NCBI RefSeq assembly: GCF_900114875.1
Contig: NZ_FPKW01000028.1
Location: 1 to 40,467 of the forward strand
Source: Chryseobacterium limigenitum
Lineage (GTDB): Bacteria; Bacteroidota; Bacteroidia; Flavobacteriales; Weeksellaceae
Reading direction: 5' to 3'
Length of the DNA: 40,467 nucleotides
Positions 25,501-32,796 of the stretch are shown here, one piece after another. Each line of letters opens with the position of its first letter. The first letter of the stretch is position 1. The position numbers were made by a program, and so were the translations under genes. The notes below the pieces were generated by a model. It saw nothing but the letters and a program-made list of their open reading frames with translations, searched no databases and had not been told where the DNA came from.

Positions 25501-26078
25501 TCAGAAATATTACATGTAAAATTGTCAAAATATTCTTTTGAAGCAAAAATGTATCTAAATTTAACTTCGGTAGAAGTCGGAACAAAATCAAATTCAATAA
25601 AAGTAGCATCGTTCAATTGTGAATTTGGTACTCCTAAGGCATTGGCGAGATCTACATCTCCTCCAGTTGTCAGATGGTCACTTAATGTTCCCTGAAAATC
25701 ATTTCCGGCTCTTCTCGCATAACCTGTTGTAAGAACAATCCCTTTTGCAAATGGAAAATTGGTTGTGCCTTTGTTAAAATATCCCCAGCTTCTGTTTAGG
25801 TCACTGACTGATAAGTTTGGAGAAACTACGACATTACTAACATTTGCTGTAGAACACGTCGATCCTCCTGCTATTAAAACATCTTTTACAAGCTGCTCAA
25901 CACTAAAGTTTGTCTCAGGATATCCTGCAGCATTTATATCTATAAATGCTCCTGCCTTCATTGATACCGATGTAGGATTTTTCGCTTTTTCTATTCTTTT
26001 ATTCTGAGAGAAAGCGGAATTGCCAATAAGTATTAAAAGTAAAGCAAAAAATAAACTTCTTGTCCTCCAATTTAACAT
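22503..26078 (-). CDS. Large secreted choice-of-anchor L / Ig-array protein with T9SS type B tail (paralogue 2)
   Basis: 1191 residues. Signal peptide (to about FSQ 25), choice-of-anchor L domain (about 42-300), Ig-like domain (about 305-380), then a tandemly duplicated block: residues 386-637 and 638-885 are the same three-module unit, starting VQNATLTACYEPGN and VQNALLLKCYQPGN, each ending in an Ig domain with CAGESVTLTATGG or CVGESVTLTATGG. A third copy of that Ig module follows (886-960), then another Ig domain (CVGDTGILDAG), a fibronectin-like domain (LEFSIDGGVTWQNSN) and the T9SS type B tail (TPNSDGKNDFIDF...PTATYWYRV...GWILLKNRN). The anchor-L signature reads ASKEY where its two neighbours have ASEEY. 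Surface location is expected; ligand unknown. Confidence 0.9.
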   Translation of the reverse strand: MLNWRTRSLFFALLLILIGNSAFSQNKRIEKAKNPTSVSMKAGAFIDINAAGYPETNFSVEQLVKDVLIAGGSTCSTANVSNVVVSPNLSVSDLNRSWGYFNKGTTNFPFAKGIVLTTGYARRAGNDFQGTLSDHLTTGGDVDLANALGVPNSQLNDATFIEFDFVPTSTEVKFRYIFASKEYFDNFTCNISDGFALLLKKSTDPTYTNLALLPNGTPVSVTNIIPSSLPCGPKNEAYFGGLNNPQIQTNFNGRTVPLTATATVIPGQTYHFKMVLADYQDRNFDSGVFLEAGSFDIGVKILDPAGVALPGSINVCDNTPTVLTASANIPGATYVWLLGTTPIPGATSISYTATQPGIYTVQVFIPGNSCPGTASVTIVGGTSPTVQNATLTACYEPGNAIFNLTSAQASISTTPGATFAYYTTLADANAGNANTIPTPTAYPSAGGTVYVQVKTGFCAKVAELQLVKAAQMTATIAPPTVLTCTNSQITLNASTSVYPTGSTFNWTTVGGNIVSGGNTLTPVINTAGTYTLTITKNYQPGNLDCTATATVTVTGDSAPPATGLTATKILICAGESVTLTATGGATYNWQGGLPGTGNTQIVTPATTTTYTVTAVGANGCVSQNPATITVVVSQPITVQNALLLKCYQPGNIIYDLTSAQPQITSAGTATFAYYLLQADANAGNTNTIPTPTAYPSAANQTIYVLVKNGGCSYVVTLQLVRTAETTLTIATPQTITCTTNQVTINAGASVIPAGSTITWTTAGGNIVSGANTLTPAVNAGGTYTLTVSNVTQPGNLTCTYTATVTVIENKTIPVAGLTSSVAQICVGESVTLTATGGATYNWGTLPGSGNTQVVSPTTTTVYTVFAIGANGCISATPATVTVIVGPPTAGISANKTKICAGESVTLTATGGITYNWVGLTGNGNTQVVSPTVTTTYSVFALGGNGCSSVNPATIKIEVVPAIVSTLQDVFVCVGDTGILDAGAGPNYTYLWSNGATTQTISTNVVGTYSVTISNGVCSKVFTAQLLNPVLPQFTNVTFENHVLTLTSSNPTGGVLEFSIDGGVTWQNSNIFYNVLNNSNYTLMVRVKDAKCSTTLEYYTFVISNVITPNSDGKNDFIDFSGISKYNNFAASVFNRYGQELFKATKSDAIWRGTIKDLNVPTATYWYRVQWDNPASKKLELRTGWILLKNRN
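23424..24923 (-). repeat. Tandem 756-bp internal duplication in paralogue 2
   Basis: Two adjacent units (24168-24923 and 23424-24167) encode the same module order with a period of 252 residues. Near-identical stretches remain at DNA level, e.g. GTAGCTGTTAAAGTAACAGA around 24336 and again around 23354 and, with changes, 23577. A third partial unit (Ig module only) follows. Confidence 0.8.
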
Positions 26079-26094
26079 TTTATATTATTTTAAA

Positions 26095-26126
26095 CAAAAA
26101 TACTATTTTTTTTGATTGAAATTCAA
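26095..26126 (-). promoter_or_regulatory. Promoter of paralogue 2, shared with paralogue 3
   Basis: Minus strand TTG (26124-26126), 21 bases, TATTTTTG (26095-26102), 16 bases to the ATG. The 23 bases 26095-26117 are identical to 28626-28648 in front of paralogue 3. Confidence 0.7.
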
Positions 26127-26192
26127 TTCTGAATAATTTACATTACTATGAATACAATTTTATTCATTACCAAATATAAATTTCGCTTTAAT

Positions 26193-26226
26193 AAAAAAGA
26201 CTAACGCATTGTTAGTCTTTTTTTAT
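26193..26226 (-). terminator. Terminator of paralogue 3
   Basis: GACTAAC / GTTAGTC stem with a GCATT loop, flanked by A-run and T-run on both sides, 10 bases beyond the stop at 26237. It separates the paralogue 3 and 2 transcription units. Confidence 0.88.
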
Positions 26227-26236
26227 GTTTTATGTA

Positions 26237-28609
26237 TTATTCAATATTTTTCAAGAGAATCCAGCCTGTTTTTACAGTCAGTTGCTTGCTTGCAGGATCT
26301 TCAAAAGTAACCTGATACCAATAAGATGCAGTTGGCAAACGTTTACCCTGGAAGTAACCGTCCCAGTATGGTCTTATTTTTTCAGCTTTATATACTTCAC
26401 GTCCGTAACGATCGAAGACACTTGCTTTGAAATCTTTGTAGCTGCTTACTCCACGGAAATCAATTTTATCATTAAGATTATCTCCGTTTGGTGTAATTAC
26501 GTTTTGCATTACAAATGTGAAATATTCTATAAATGTCTCACAACTTGTTTTCTTCACTCTTACTCTGATAGAAATTAACGAATTTTTAGGAACATTCGTA
26601 AACATATTAGAATCCTGCCAAGTGATTCCGTTATCCACAGAATATTCCATCTGACCATTTGTAGCTGTTGCTGTAATGATCATTGTTCCGTTATCATTGT
26701 AATTAATATTTTTGATTTCAGGAACTGTAGCCTGAATTACTTCTGCAGTAAATATTTTAGTACACACACCATTCGTGATCGTCACAGTATAAATACCTGG
26801 CGTACCTACTGAAATTGTCTGTGTAGTTGCTGCATTACTCCAAATATAGCTGTAATTAGGGCCTACTCCGGCGTCTAAAGTAATTTTATCACCTATACAG
26901 ATAATTCCTCCTTTAAGACTAGACGTAATAGCTGGAACCACTTCTACTGTTATGGTAGCAGGCTGAAGCGATTTACATCCCTGTGCTCCTATTGCATATA
27001 CAGAATATGTAGTTGTCTGACTTGGGCTTACAGTTTGTACTGCACCCGTACCTGACATACCGCTCCATTGGTATGTTACTCCTCCTGAGGCTGTTAATGT
27101 AACAGATTCTCCATTACAGATTTTCACCCTTGAAGCGCCAAGTACTGCCGTCGGAGTAGTTTCTTTTCTTAAAGTTAAAGTAACAATCTTGCTACAAAAT
27201 GCGCCATTGGAAACAAGAACGTATAAAACCTGTCCATCTGTCCCGTTATAACTCGCCAAATTAGCAGTAGGAATATTTGTAGTGTCTTGAGCCTGTGCCC
27301 CAGCCTGAGTTGGATAAAAACGAAATACAGCACCTTGAGTTGTACTTATTAACGGTTTAGCTGTATTTAAATCAAATGTACTGTTTGTAGGAGTTGAGCA
27401 AAGCTTTAATGTAGCATTTTGTGCTACCGGAGTTGTACCACCAACGATAGTTATGCTTGCTTCTGCCGGACAGGTATTTCCCGGAACAACAACCTTAATA
27501 GTATAAATACCCGGTGCAGTTGCAACATAGGTTGCAGTCGTTGCTCCCGGTATTGCTATTGTAGTTGTACCATTATTATAATACCATTGATAAGTAGCTC
27601 CCGTAATTCCTGAAACCTGAGCCACTAAAGTCTGAGGAACGTTATCACATACGTTTAAAGATGCAGGTAATGTAGCTCCGGCACTGTCAACAAGTTTAAT
27701 ACCTATATCAAAAGATCCACCTTCAAGAAACACAGCAGAACCATAGCTACTGTCTCTGGCATCAGCAACGACCATTTTTATGTGGTAAGATTGTCCCGGA
27801 ATCACAGTCGCTTCCGCTGTAAGCTTTGCCGTAATACCATTGTAGTTGGTAGCGTTGGGAAATAAAGATCCAAAATATTGTCCATTAACCGGCCCGCAAG
27901 AAAAACTTGCAGGAAGAATATTTGGAACAGATACTGGCCCGGCACCCGCCGGTAAAACCGCTAAATTTGTATATGTAGAACCTGGCGTATTAGGTTTTAG
28001 CAATAAAGCAAAAGCATCATCATACTGAAATGGCGGACAAGGAAAGCTGCCCGTATATTCTTCAGAAGCAAAAATGTAATTAAATTTCATTTGAGCACTG
28101 GATGGAACAAAGTCAAATTCTAAAACAGCAGCATTGGAGATTGTTGTTGTTACACCTGTAGCTGCAATAAGATCGGCATCACTTCCTCCAGTGTTTCCGT
28201 CACTTAAAATATTGCTTTCCAAAACATTTCCGGCTTTTCTGGCAAAACCTGTTGTTAAAACGATTCCCTTCTGAAAAGGAAAATTTGAGGTGCCTTTATT
28301 AAAATACCCCCAAAACCTATTGTTATTGGTGACCGGCTGACTAGGGCTAACCGTAACATTTGAAATATTCGGGACAGAACAACCTGCGTTATTCCCCACC
28401 AATACTTCGGTAACCAATTGTGTAGCGGTATAATTACTTTCCGGATAAGGCGCAACGTTTACATCAATGAATGTTCCGGCTTTAGCACCAACAGGAAATT
28501 TTTTCTTTGCAGGAGGTCTTGTTTTCTGTACGTTCTGAGAAAATCCAGAAGCAGAAACTAATAACAATACCAATAATAAAAAGTAGTTTTTCAGTCTATA
28601 ATTTAACAT
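26237..28609 (-). CDS. Secreted choice-of-anchor L / Ig-like protein with T9SS type B tail (paralogue 3)
   Basis: 790 residues with the same architecture as paralogue 1: signal peptide (MLNYRLKNYFLLLVLLLVSA, ending GFSQ), choice-of-anchor L domain with YFNKGTSNFPFQKGIVLTTG, LEFDFVPSSAQMKFNYIF and ASEEYTGSFPC, an Ig-like domain, a Cys-containing module (LKLCSTPTNSTFDLNTAKPL), an Ig domain (CNGESVTLTASGG), another (CIGDKITLDAGVGPNYSYIW), a fibronectin-like domain (MEYSVDNGITWQDSNMF) and the type B sorting domain (TPNGDNLNDKIDF, SVFDRYGREVY, PTASYWYQV, GWILLKNIE). The MLN start and promoter match paralogue 2, pointing to a duplication that included the promoter. Export through T9SS is expected; the function is unknown. 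Confidence 0.9.
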   Translation of the reverse strand: MLNYRLKNYFLLLVLLLVSASGFSQNVQKTRPPAKKKFPVGAKAGTFIDVNVAPYPESNYTATQLVTEVLVGNNAGCSVPNISNVTVSPSQPVTNNNRFWGYFNKGTSNFPFQKGIVLTTGFARKAGNVLESNILSDGNTGGSDADLIAATGVTTTISNAAVLEFDFVPSSAQMKFNYIFASEEYTGSFPCPPFQYDDAFALLLKPNTPGSTYTNLAVLPAGAGPVSVPNILPASFSCGPVNGQYFGSLFPNATNYNGITAKLTAEATVIPGQSYHIKMVVADARDSSYGSAVFLEGGSFDIGIKLVDSAGATLPASLNVCDNVPQTLVAQVSGITGATYQWYYNNGTTTIAIPGATTATYVATAPGIYTIKVVVPGNTCPAEASITIVGGTTPVAQNATLKLCSTPTNSTFDLNTAKPLISTTQGAVFRFYPTQAGAQAQDTTNIPTANLASYNGTDGQVLYVLVSNGAFCSKIVTLTLRKETTPTAVLGASRVKICNGESVTLTASGGVTYQWSGMSGTGAVQTVSPSQTTTYSVYAIGAQGCKSLQPATITVEVVPAITSSLKGGIICIGDKITLDAGVGPNYSYIWSNAATTQTISVGTPGIYTVTITNGVCTKIFTAEVIQATVPEIKNINYNDNGTMIITATATNGQMEYSVDNGITWQDSNMFTNVPKNSLISIRVRVKKTSCETFIEYFTFVMQNVITPNGDNLNDKIDFRGVSSYKDFKASVFDRYGREVYKAEKIRPYWDGYFQGKRLPTASYWYQVTFEDPASKQLTVKTGWILLKNIE

Positions 28610-28625
28610 TTTGTTGTTGTTTGTT

Positions 28626-28648
28626 CAAAAATACTATTTTTTTTGATT
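28626..28648 (-). promoter_or_regulatory. Promoter region of paralogue 3
   Basis: Minus strand TATTTTTG (28626-28633) lies 16 bases before the ATG. The 23-base block is identical to the one in front of paralogue 2, but no TTG is seen at -33. Confidence 0.6.
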
Positions 28649-28734
28649 AAATCTCCATCTGGGTTGAATTATTAACAATAATAATTAACTTACCATCAAA
28701 TATTAATTTCGATTCAAATTTTATTATAAACAAC

Positions 28735-28766
28735 AAAAAAACGACTAATAAAAATTAGTCGTTTTT
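28735..28766 (-). terminator. Terminator of the rnz-DUF2400-DUF1003-like operon
   Basis: ACGACTAAT / ATTAGTCGT stem with an AAAA loop, T-run on the minus strand, about 40 bases beyond the stop at 28808. Confidence 0.88.
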
Positions 28767-28807
28767 ATAAATTTAGCTAAAAAAATTCTTTCAATTTTCA
28801 AAAAACA

Positions 28808-29347
28808 TCAACCTTTTTTAAGCTGATCAATCATATTTTGAAGCTCTGAAATTTGATCTTTCAAAGCTTTTATTTCATTTTTATTAGAATTTACATGACT
28901 TTTAAGCATAACGTTCTTAGCGCGTTCGTTGTGATCTTCATCTTCCTCATCTTCATTGATCTCCTCGATATCTTCCTGAATATCCTCAATATCTTCATTA
29001 ATTTCTTCGATATCCTCACTAATCTCTTCAATATCTTCACTGATTTCCTCAATATCTTCTTGGATATCTTCAATATCCTCGCTGATTTCTTCAATTTTTT
29101 CGTGACTCTTATTTACTGACATCTGGATAAAAATTGCCAGATAAATTGCCTCCAAAGAAACTACTGTTGTAAGAATTAGAAGCATTTTATCAAATTCAAC
29201 AATTTTCAGGGCAGGAAGAAGAAACGAAGTCATAAAAAACAAAGTGTGGACGATAAGTGAAGGTATAGAACCAATCCACCAGGTAATTCCATTGGCGATT
29301 TTTTCTAAAACTTCTATCTTCTCTTTTCTTTCATTTTGTGCTTCCAT
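28808..29347 (-). CDS. DUF1003-like membrane protein with acidic heptad coiled coil
   Basis: 179 residues. Two membrane helices (SLIVHTLFFMTSFLLPALKI and MLLILTTVVSLEAIYLAIFI) are followed by MSVNKS, a layout like DUF1003 proteins, where the second helix also ends in an IxMSxN motif. The next 55 residues are a near-perfect heptad array: EDIEDIQ, EDIEEIS, EDIEEIS, EDIEEIN, EDIEDIQ, EDIEEIN, EDEEDED. This gives a very acidic amphipathic coiled coil with isoleucine at fixed positions. A basic stretch and a second coiled coil (KNEIKALKDQISELQNMIDQ) end the protein. It is the last gene of the rnz operon, 9 bases after the DUF2400 gene. Function unknown. Confidence 0.78.
   Translation of the reverse strand: MEAQNERKEKIEVLEKIANGITWWIGSIPSLIVHTLFFMTSFLLPALKIVEFDKMLLILTTVVSLEAIYLAIFIQMSVNKSHEKIEEISEDIEDIQEDIEEISEDIEEISEDIEEINEDIEDIQEDIEEINEDEEDEDHNERAKNVMLKSHVNSNKNEIKALKDQISELQNMIDQLKKG
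28943..29107 (-). repeat. Coding 21-bp tandem repeat (heptad repeat)
   Basis: About seven tandem units of 21 bases, each encoding EDIEEIS-like heptads. Units differ at several third positions, so the protein repeat is conserved better than the DNA. Confidence 0.8.
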
Positions 29348-29356
29348 CTTTATATT

Positions 29357-30133
29357 TTATAATAATTCTTTCGTTACGCCTAATCCAAACAATGCAAAAT
29401 CATATTTTGCGGGATCTTTTTCATCAAACTTTCTGATGATAAGATCTAGTTCTTCAACAGTTTTCCAATCGTTTTGGGTTCTTGAGATCAATCCTAATTT
29501 TCTGGAAATATTTCCGGTATGAACATCCAAAGGAATTGACAAATATTTTTGATCAATATTCTTCCAAATGCCAAAATCTACGCCACGTTTGTCCTGACGA
29601 ACCATCCAACGTAAAAACATGATGATCCTTTTGGTGGAAGAGTTTTTATAAGGCGAACTTACGTGTTTGTGCGTTCTGTGCTTTTCAATTCCAAGGAATT
29701 GTGTCCTGAATCTTTCAATGGCATGAGAAAAATTGGTTTCGGAATTTTTAATTAAAAATAAATCTTCCAGACTCTTATTTTCATTATAAATTCTGTTGAA
29801 TTGCTTGATAAAATAAGTAAAATCCTGTCCGTTAAAAGTTCTGTGAATACTTTTATCCTGAATAGATTCTAAGTCTTTTTCAGAATAATTCATAACAAAA
29901 TCATAAGGAGAATTCCCCATAATATCGAGCATTTTTTCCGCTGATTTAATGATCGCCTTTCTGTTTCCCCAGGAAATTGTAGCCGATAAAAAACCTGTGA
30001 TTTCAATATCCTGTTTCAAAGAAAAACGGTGCGGAATCTGTATCGGATCATTTTCAATAAAGTCTGGATTATTGTATTGGTCGGCTTTTTCGTCTAAAAA
30101 GCTTTTTAGCTCTTCAAAATTCAACATTTCCAT
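29357..30133 (-). CDS. DUF2400 (TIGR02757) family protein
   Basis: 258 residues, the usual length for the TIGR02757/DUF2400 family. Recognisable segments are the N-terminal FLDEKADQYNNPDFIENDPIQIPHRF, GFLSATISWGNRKAIIKSA, SIHRTFNGQDFTYFIKQF, the basic KNSSTKRIIMFLRWMVRQD and the C-terminal PLDVHTGNISRKLGLISRTQNDWKTVEEL. The last part resembles the helix-hairpin-helix region of DNA glycosylases, so nucleic-acid binding is possible, but no enzyme activity is established. The start lies 1 base after the rnz stop, so the two are co-translated; the DUF1003-like gene follows 9 bases on. Confidence 0.9.
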   Translation of the reverse strand: MEMLNFEELKSFLDEKADQYNNPDFIENDPIQIPHRFSLKQDIEITGFLSATISWGNRKAIIKSAEKMLDIMGNSPYDFVMNYSEKDLESIQDKSIHRTFNGQDFTYFIKQFNRIYNENKSLEDLFLIKNSETNFSHAIERFRTQFLGIEKHRTHKHVSSPYKNSSTKRIIMFLRWMVRQDKRGVDFGIWKNIDQKYLSIPLDVHTGNISRKLGLISRTQNDWKTVEELDLIIRKFDEKDPAKYDFALFGLGVTKELL

Positions 30134-30134
30134 T

Positions 30135-31049
30135 TTAAATTTTTACAATTTCTAAAGCTTTTGGTAAAAATGTATTGGTGAAAATAGTTCTCGCTTCATC
30201 TGTGAAAACCGTTAAATCTGCATATCTGTTAGAAAAATGTCCTAAAATAAGCTTTCCAACTTCTGCTTTCTGAGCAATTGTTGCCGCTTCCAAAGCGGTT
30301 GAATGTCCTGTATAATCGGCCATTTCTTTTAAATCATGCAAAAATGTAGATTCATGATACAAAACCGTTACATTTTTAATGATCGGAATCACACTTTCAA
30401 GATATCTTGTATCGCTGCAGAATGCATAAGATACACAAGGAGAAGGATCAATCGTCAATAGTTCGTTTTTAAGAACATAACCATCACTCAATACAACATC
30501 TTTTCCTGCTTTTATGTTATGGTAGTCACATGTTTCTATTTCGTTGTATTTTGCAATTTCCTTCATATTGAGATGCCTGTCTTTAGGTTTTTCTTTAAAA
30601 AGATAACCATTACAGTAAATTCTGTGATCTAAAGGAATTGTATAAACCTCTACCCTAGCATCTTCATAAATCTTTTCTGAATAATCTTTATCTAATTCAT
30701 GATAAACAACCTCAAATCCTCGGTGTGTTTCGGTAATAGTAAAGATCGTATCAAGCATCTTTTTAATCCCTTTCGGACCATAAACATGCAAAGGAGTGTC
30801 ACGTCCTAACAACCTGAAAGACGCAATAAGCCCTGGAAGACCAAAACAATGATCCCCGTGAAGATGCGAAATAAAAATATGATTGATCTTTGAAAATCTC
30901 GCTTTTGCTTTCCTTAATTGTACCTGCGTACCCTCACCACAATCTATCAGGAAGCATCTTTCTTCCATTTCTAAAAGCTGAGATGTGGGTGATGTATTCA
31001 CTGTGGGAATCGCTGAATTAAAGCCTAATATCGTTAAATAAGTACTCAA
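30135..31049 (-). CDS. rnz: Ribonuclease Z (tRNA 3'-processing endonuclease)
   Basis: 304 residues, metallo-beta-lactamase fold. Zinc ligands and family motifs are in order: FISHLHGDHCFGLPGLI (HxHxDH), PLDHRIYCNGY, a CSDTRY segment, YHESTFL and LGHFSNRY. RNase Z cuts tRNA precursors 3' of the discriminator base. The N-terminus (YLTILGFNSAIPTVNTSPTSQLLE) shows the typical substrate-facing loop. A -7 box lies 21 bases upstream, and it heads a three-gene operon with DUF2400 and the DUF1003-like protein. Confidence 0.96.
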   Translation of the reverse strand: MSTYLTILGFNSAIPTVNTSPTSQLLEMEERCFLIDCGEGTQVQLRKAKARFSKINHIFISHLHGDHCFGLPGLIASFRLLGRDTPLHVYGPKGIKKMLDTIFTITETHRGFEVVYHELDKDYSEKIYEDARVEVYTIPLDHRIYCNGYLFKEKPKDRHLNMKEIAKYNEIETCDYHNIKAGKDVVLSDGYVLKNELLTIDPSPCVSYAFCSDTRYLESVIPIIKNVTVLYHESTFLHDLKEMADYTGHSTALEAATIAQKAEVGKLILGHFSNRYADLTVFTDEARTIFTNTFLPKALEIVKI

Positions 31050-31070
31050 AACAATAGTTTATTATGCTGA

Positions 31071-31078
31071 CAAATGTA
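31071..31078 (-). promoter_or_regulatory. -7 element of rnz
   Basis: Minus strand TACATTTG fits TAnnTTTG, 21 bases before the ATG. Confidence 0.55.
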
Positions 31079-31100
31079 CGACAGATTTTTAACTTAGCCG

Positions 31101-31179
31101 CTGTCATTCTGAATGTAACAAAGTGAAATGAAGAATCTATTTAATATGTAGAGATTCTTCCTTCGTCAGAATGACAAAC
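31101..31179. repeat. GTCATTCTGA-type inverted repeat after rdgB
   Basis: Left 31101-31138 (TGTCATTCTGA...GAAGAATCT) and right 31152-31179 (AGATTCTTC...TCAGAATGACA) match at both ends, but the left arm has about 10 extra bases in the middle. It lies between rdgB and rnz, 30 bases past the rdgB stop, and may end rdgB transcription. Confidence 0.7.
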
Positions 31180-31207
31180 TTACTGTAAAACTTTTTTGGT
31201 TAAAAAA

Positions 31208-31783
31208 TTAATCCGTCACTTTCAAAAAATCCAAGAACAGATCAAGTGCCTGTTTACGGTGACTGATCTTGTTTTTATCTTCCGGATTCATTTCTGCGAA
31301 AGTTCTGTTGTAGCCTTCAGGAACGAAAATCGGATCATATCCGAAGCCTTTGAAACCTTTATTCTCTGTCAGTAAATTTCCGTAAACTCGGCCGTCAAAG
31401 TATTTTGCACCATTTTCATCATAATAACACAAAACTGTGATGAAATAAGCTTTTCTGTTTTCAACCCCTTCCATTTCGCTCAATACCTTTTCAATATTTT
31501 TAGCAAAATCGTGATCTCCTGCATAACGTGCTGAGAAAATTCCCGGTCTTCCGTCTAAAGATTCTACCACCAAACCACTGTCGTCTCCCAAACTTGGAAT
31601 CCCCGTTTTTTCGAAGCAGTACTTGGCTTTAATTAAAGCGTTGGCATTGAAAGAATCTCCGTCTTCTACAATTTCTTCGTGAATATTATAATCAGTCAGG
31701 CTTTTTACGACAAATTCGCTTCCTAATATCTGCTGAATTTCTTCTTTTTTATGTTCGTTGTGGGTGGCTACCAGTAATTCCAT
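31208..31783 (-). CDS. rdgB: Non-canonical purine NTP diphosphatase (RdgB/HAM1)
   Basis: 191 residues from ATG 31783 (MELLVATHNEHKKEEI). An in-frame ATG four codons upstream (31795, adding MKLN) also exists, but family members begin right at the LLVATxN strand, so the inner start is preferred. Active-site motifs are complete: THNEHKKEEI, SLGDDSGLVVESLDGRPGIFSARYAG, FGYDPIFVPEGYNRTFAEM and SHRKQALDLF. The enzyme hydrolyses ITP, dITP and XTP to monophosphates, keeping deaminated purines out of DNA. It stands between inverted repeats on both sides. Confidence 0.95.
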   Translation of the reverse strand: MELLVATHNEHKKEEIQQILGSEFVVKSLTDYNIHEEIVEDGDSFNANALIKAKYCFEKTGIPSLGDDSGLVVESLDGRPGIFSARYAGDHDFAKNIEKVLSEMEGVENRKAYFITVLCYYDENGAKYFDGRVYGNLLTENKGFKGFGYDPIFVPEGYNRTFAEMNPEDKNKISHRKQALDLFLDFLKVTD

Positions 31784-31818
31784 ATTCAATTTCATTTTTT
31801 AAATTCTATTTTTTTGTT

Positions 31819-31906
31819 TAAACACAAAAGGAACGAATAATTTTCACGAATAACACGAATCTCATTTGTGAAATTTGTGCTTAAAAATTAGTGTTACTTG
31901 TGTTTA
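31819..31906. repeat. Complex palindrome between the CPBP gene and rdgB
   Basis: Outer arms TAAACACAA (31819-31827) and TTGTGTTTA (31898-31906). Inside, two direct CACGAAT units (31845-31851, 31854-31860) face ATTTGTG units (31864-31870, 31873-31879), pairing with G-U wobbles. The element begins 4 bases beyond the CPBP stop and may be its terminator or a dispersed intergenic repeat. Confidence 0.6.
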
Positions 31907-31909
31907 GAT

Positions 31910-32740
31910 CTAAATTTCAGAATAATGCACTTTATATTTCTTCATGAATAAATAGTAAAATAAAGAAAAAAGTACAATTCCGATGGCTAATATGATCCAT
32001 TCAGAAACTTTAAAAGCTTCTGCAAAACTTTCATTTTTGGTGTAAGTAATTAATAATGATGAGCATAAATTATTAAAGCCATGCAACAACATTGGCAACA
32101 GTAAAGATTTAGTTTTATAATACACCAAGCCAAGCACGCATCCTAATAAAACCGCACCTACAAACTGCCACGGATTCGCATGAACTATTCCAAAAATAAT
32201 GGAAGAAAGCAAAATGGCTTTCCAGGGTTCTACCCCTTTATTCATCAAACCTTTTTGAATAATTCCACGGAAAATAATTTCTTCAAAGATCGGCGCCATA
32301 ATAACGGCTGTGATAATCATTACAACAGGATCATCCGTTAATTGATTCATTAACTCAGAGAAAAATTCATAATATTTTCCAAAGAAAGGGCCTGTTGTTG
32401 GAATTTGAGCTGCAATAAATTCTGCGATAAACATCATCCCAATCATTAATGGAAAAATCAATAAATAAGTATAAAAATTGGTAGGTGAAAAGTTGAAATT
32501 AAGCTTCTTTTTCGTTGTTGGTCTTACAATGAAAAAATCAAAAAAAGCAATTGCAGTAAGGAAACCAATCGCATTGGAAGCCATAAAGAACCAATCTTTA
32601 TACTGTAGATTTTCTTTAAAGGTAAACATCCAGAAAACATTGAAAAAGGAAATCAACATTGTTCCGGCGAATAATCCACCCAATAAAACAACTCCTCCGA
32701 ACCATGTGAACGTAAACTTTGGATATTTGCTGTTTTCCAT
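31910..32740 (-). CDS. CPBP-family intramembrane metalloprotease
   Basis: 276 residues with about eight membrane helices. The CPBP (CAAX protease/bacteriocin-processing) active-site motifs are intact: EEIIFRGIIQKGL (the EExxxR motif), FGIVHANPW (histidine of motif 2) and LLHGFNNLCSSLL (HxxxN). Such proteins cleave within the membrane; known roles include prenyl-protein processing in eukaryotes and bacteriocin maturation or self-immunity in lactic acid bacteria. The substrate here is unknown and no bacteriocin gene is nearby. A TATCTTTG box lies 27 bases upstream. Confidence 0.93.
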   Translation of the reverse strand: MENSKYPKFTFTWFGGVVLLGGLFAGTMLISFFNVFWMFTFKENLQYKDWFFMASNAIGFLTAIAFFDFFIVRPTTKKKLNFNFSPTNFYTYLLIFPLMIGMMFIAEFIAAQIPTTGPFFGKYYEFFSELMNQLTDDPVVMIITAVIMAPIFEEIIFRGIIQKGLMNKGVEPWKAILLSSIIFGIVHANPWQFVGAVLLGCVLGLVYYKTKSLLLPMLLHGFNNLCSSLLITYTKNESFAEAFKVSEWIILAIGIVLFSLFYYLFMKKYKVHYSEI

Positions 32741-32767
32741 GCTTTTTAACTAAAAATTTTATAGAAA

Positions 32768-32775
32768 CAAAGATA
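32768..32775 (-). promoter_or_regulatory. -7 element of the CPBP gene
   Basis: Minus strand TATCTTTG, an exact TAnnTTTG match, 27 bases before the ATG. Confidence 0.62.
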
Positions 32776-32796
32776 GCTGATTTTATGGAATGGTAA

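Noticed and set aside
28853..29119. Long open frames on the plus strand and in another minus frame over the heptad region
   Set aside because: They result from the 21-base repeat keeping other frames open; the DUF1003-like frame has the membrane helices and operon position.
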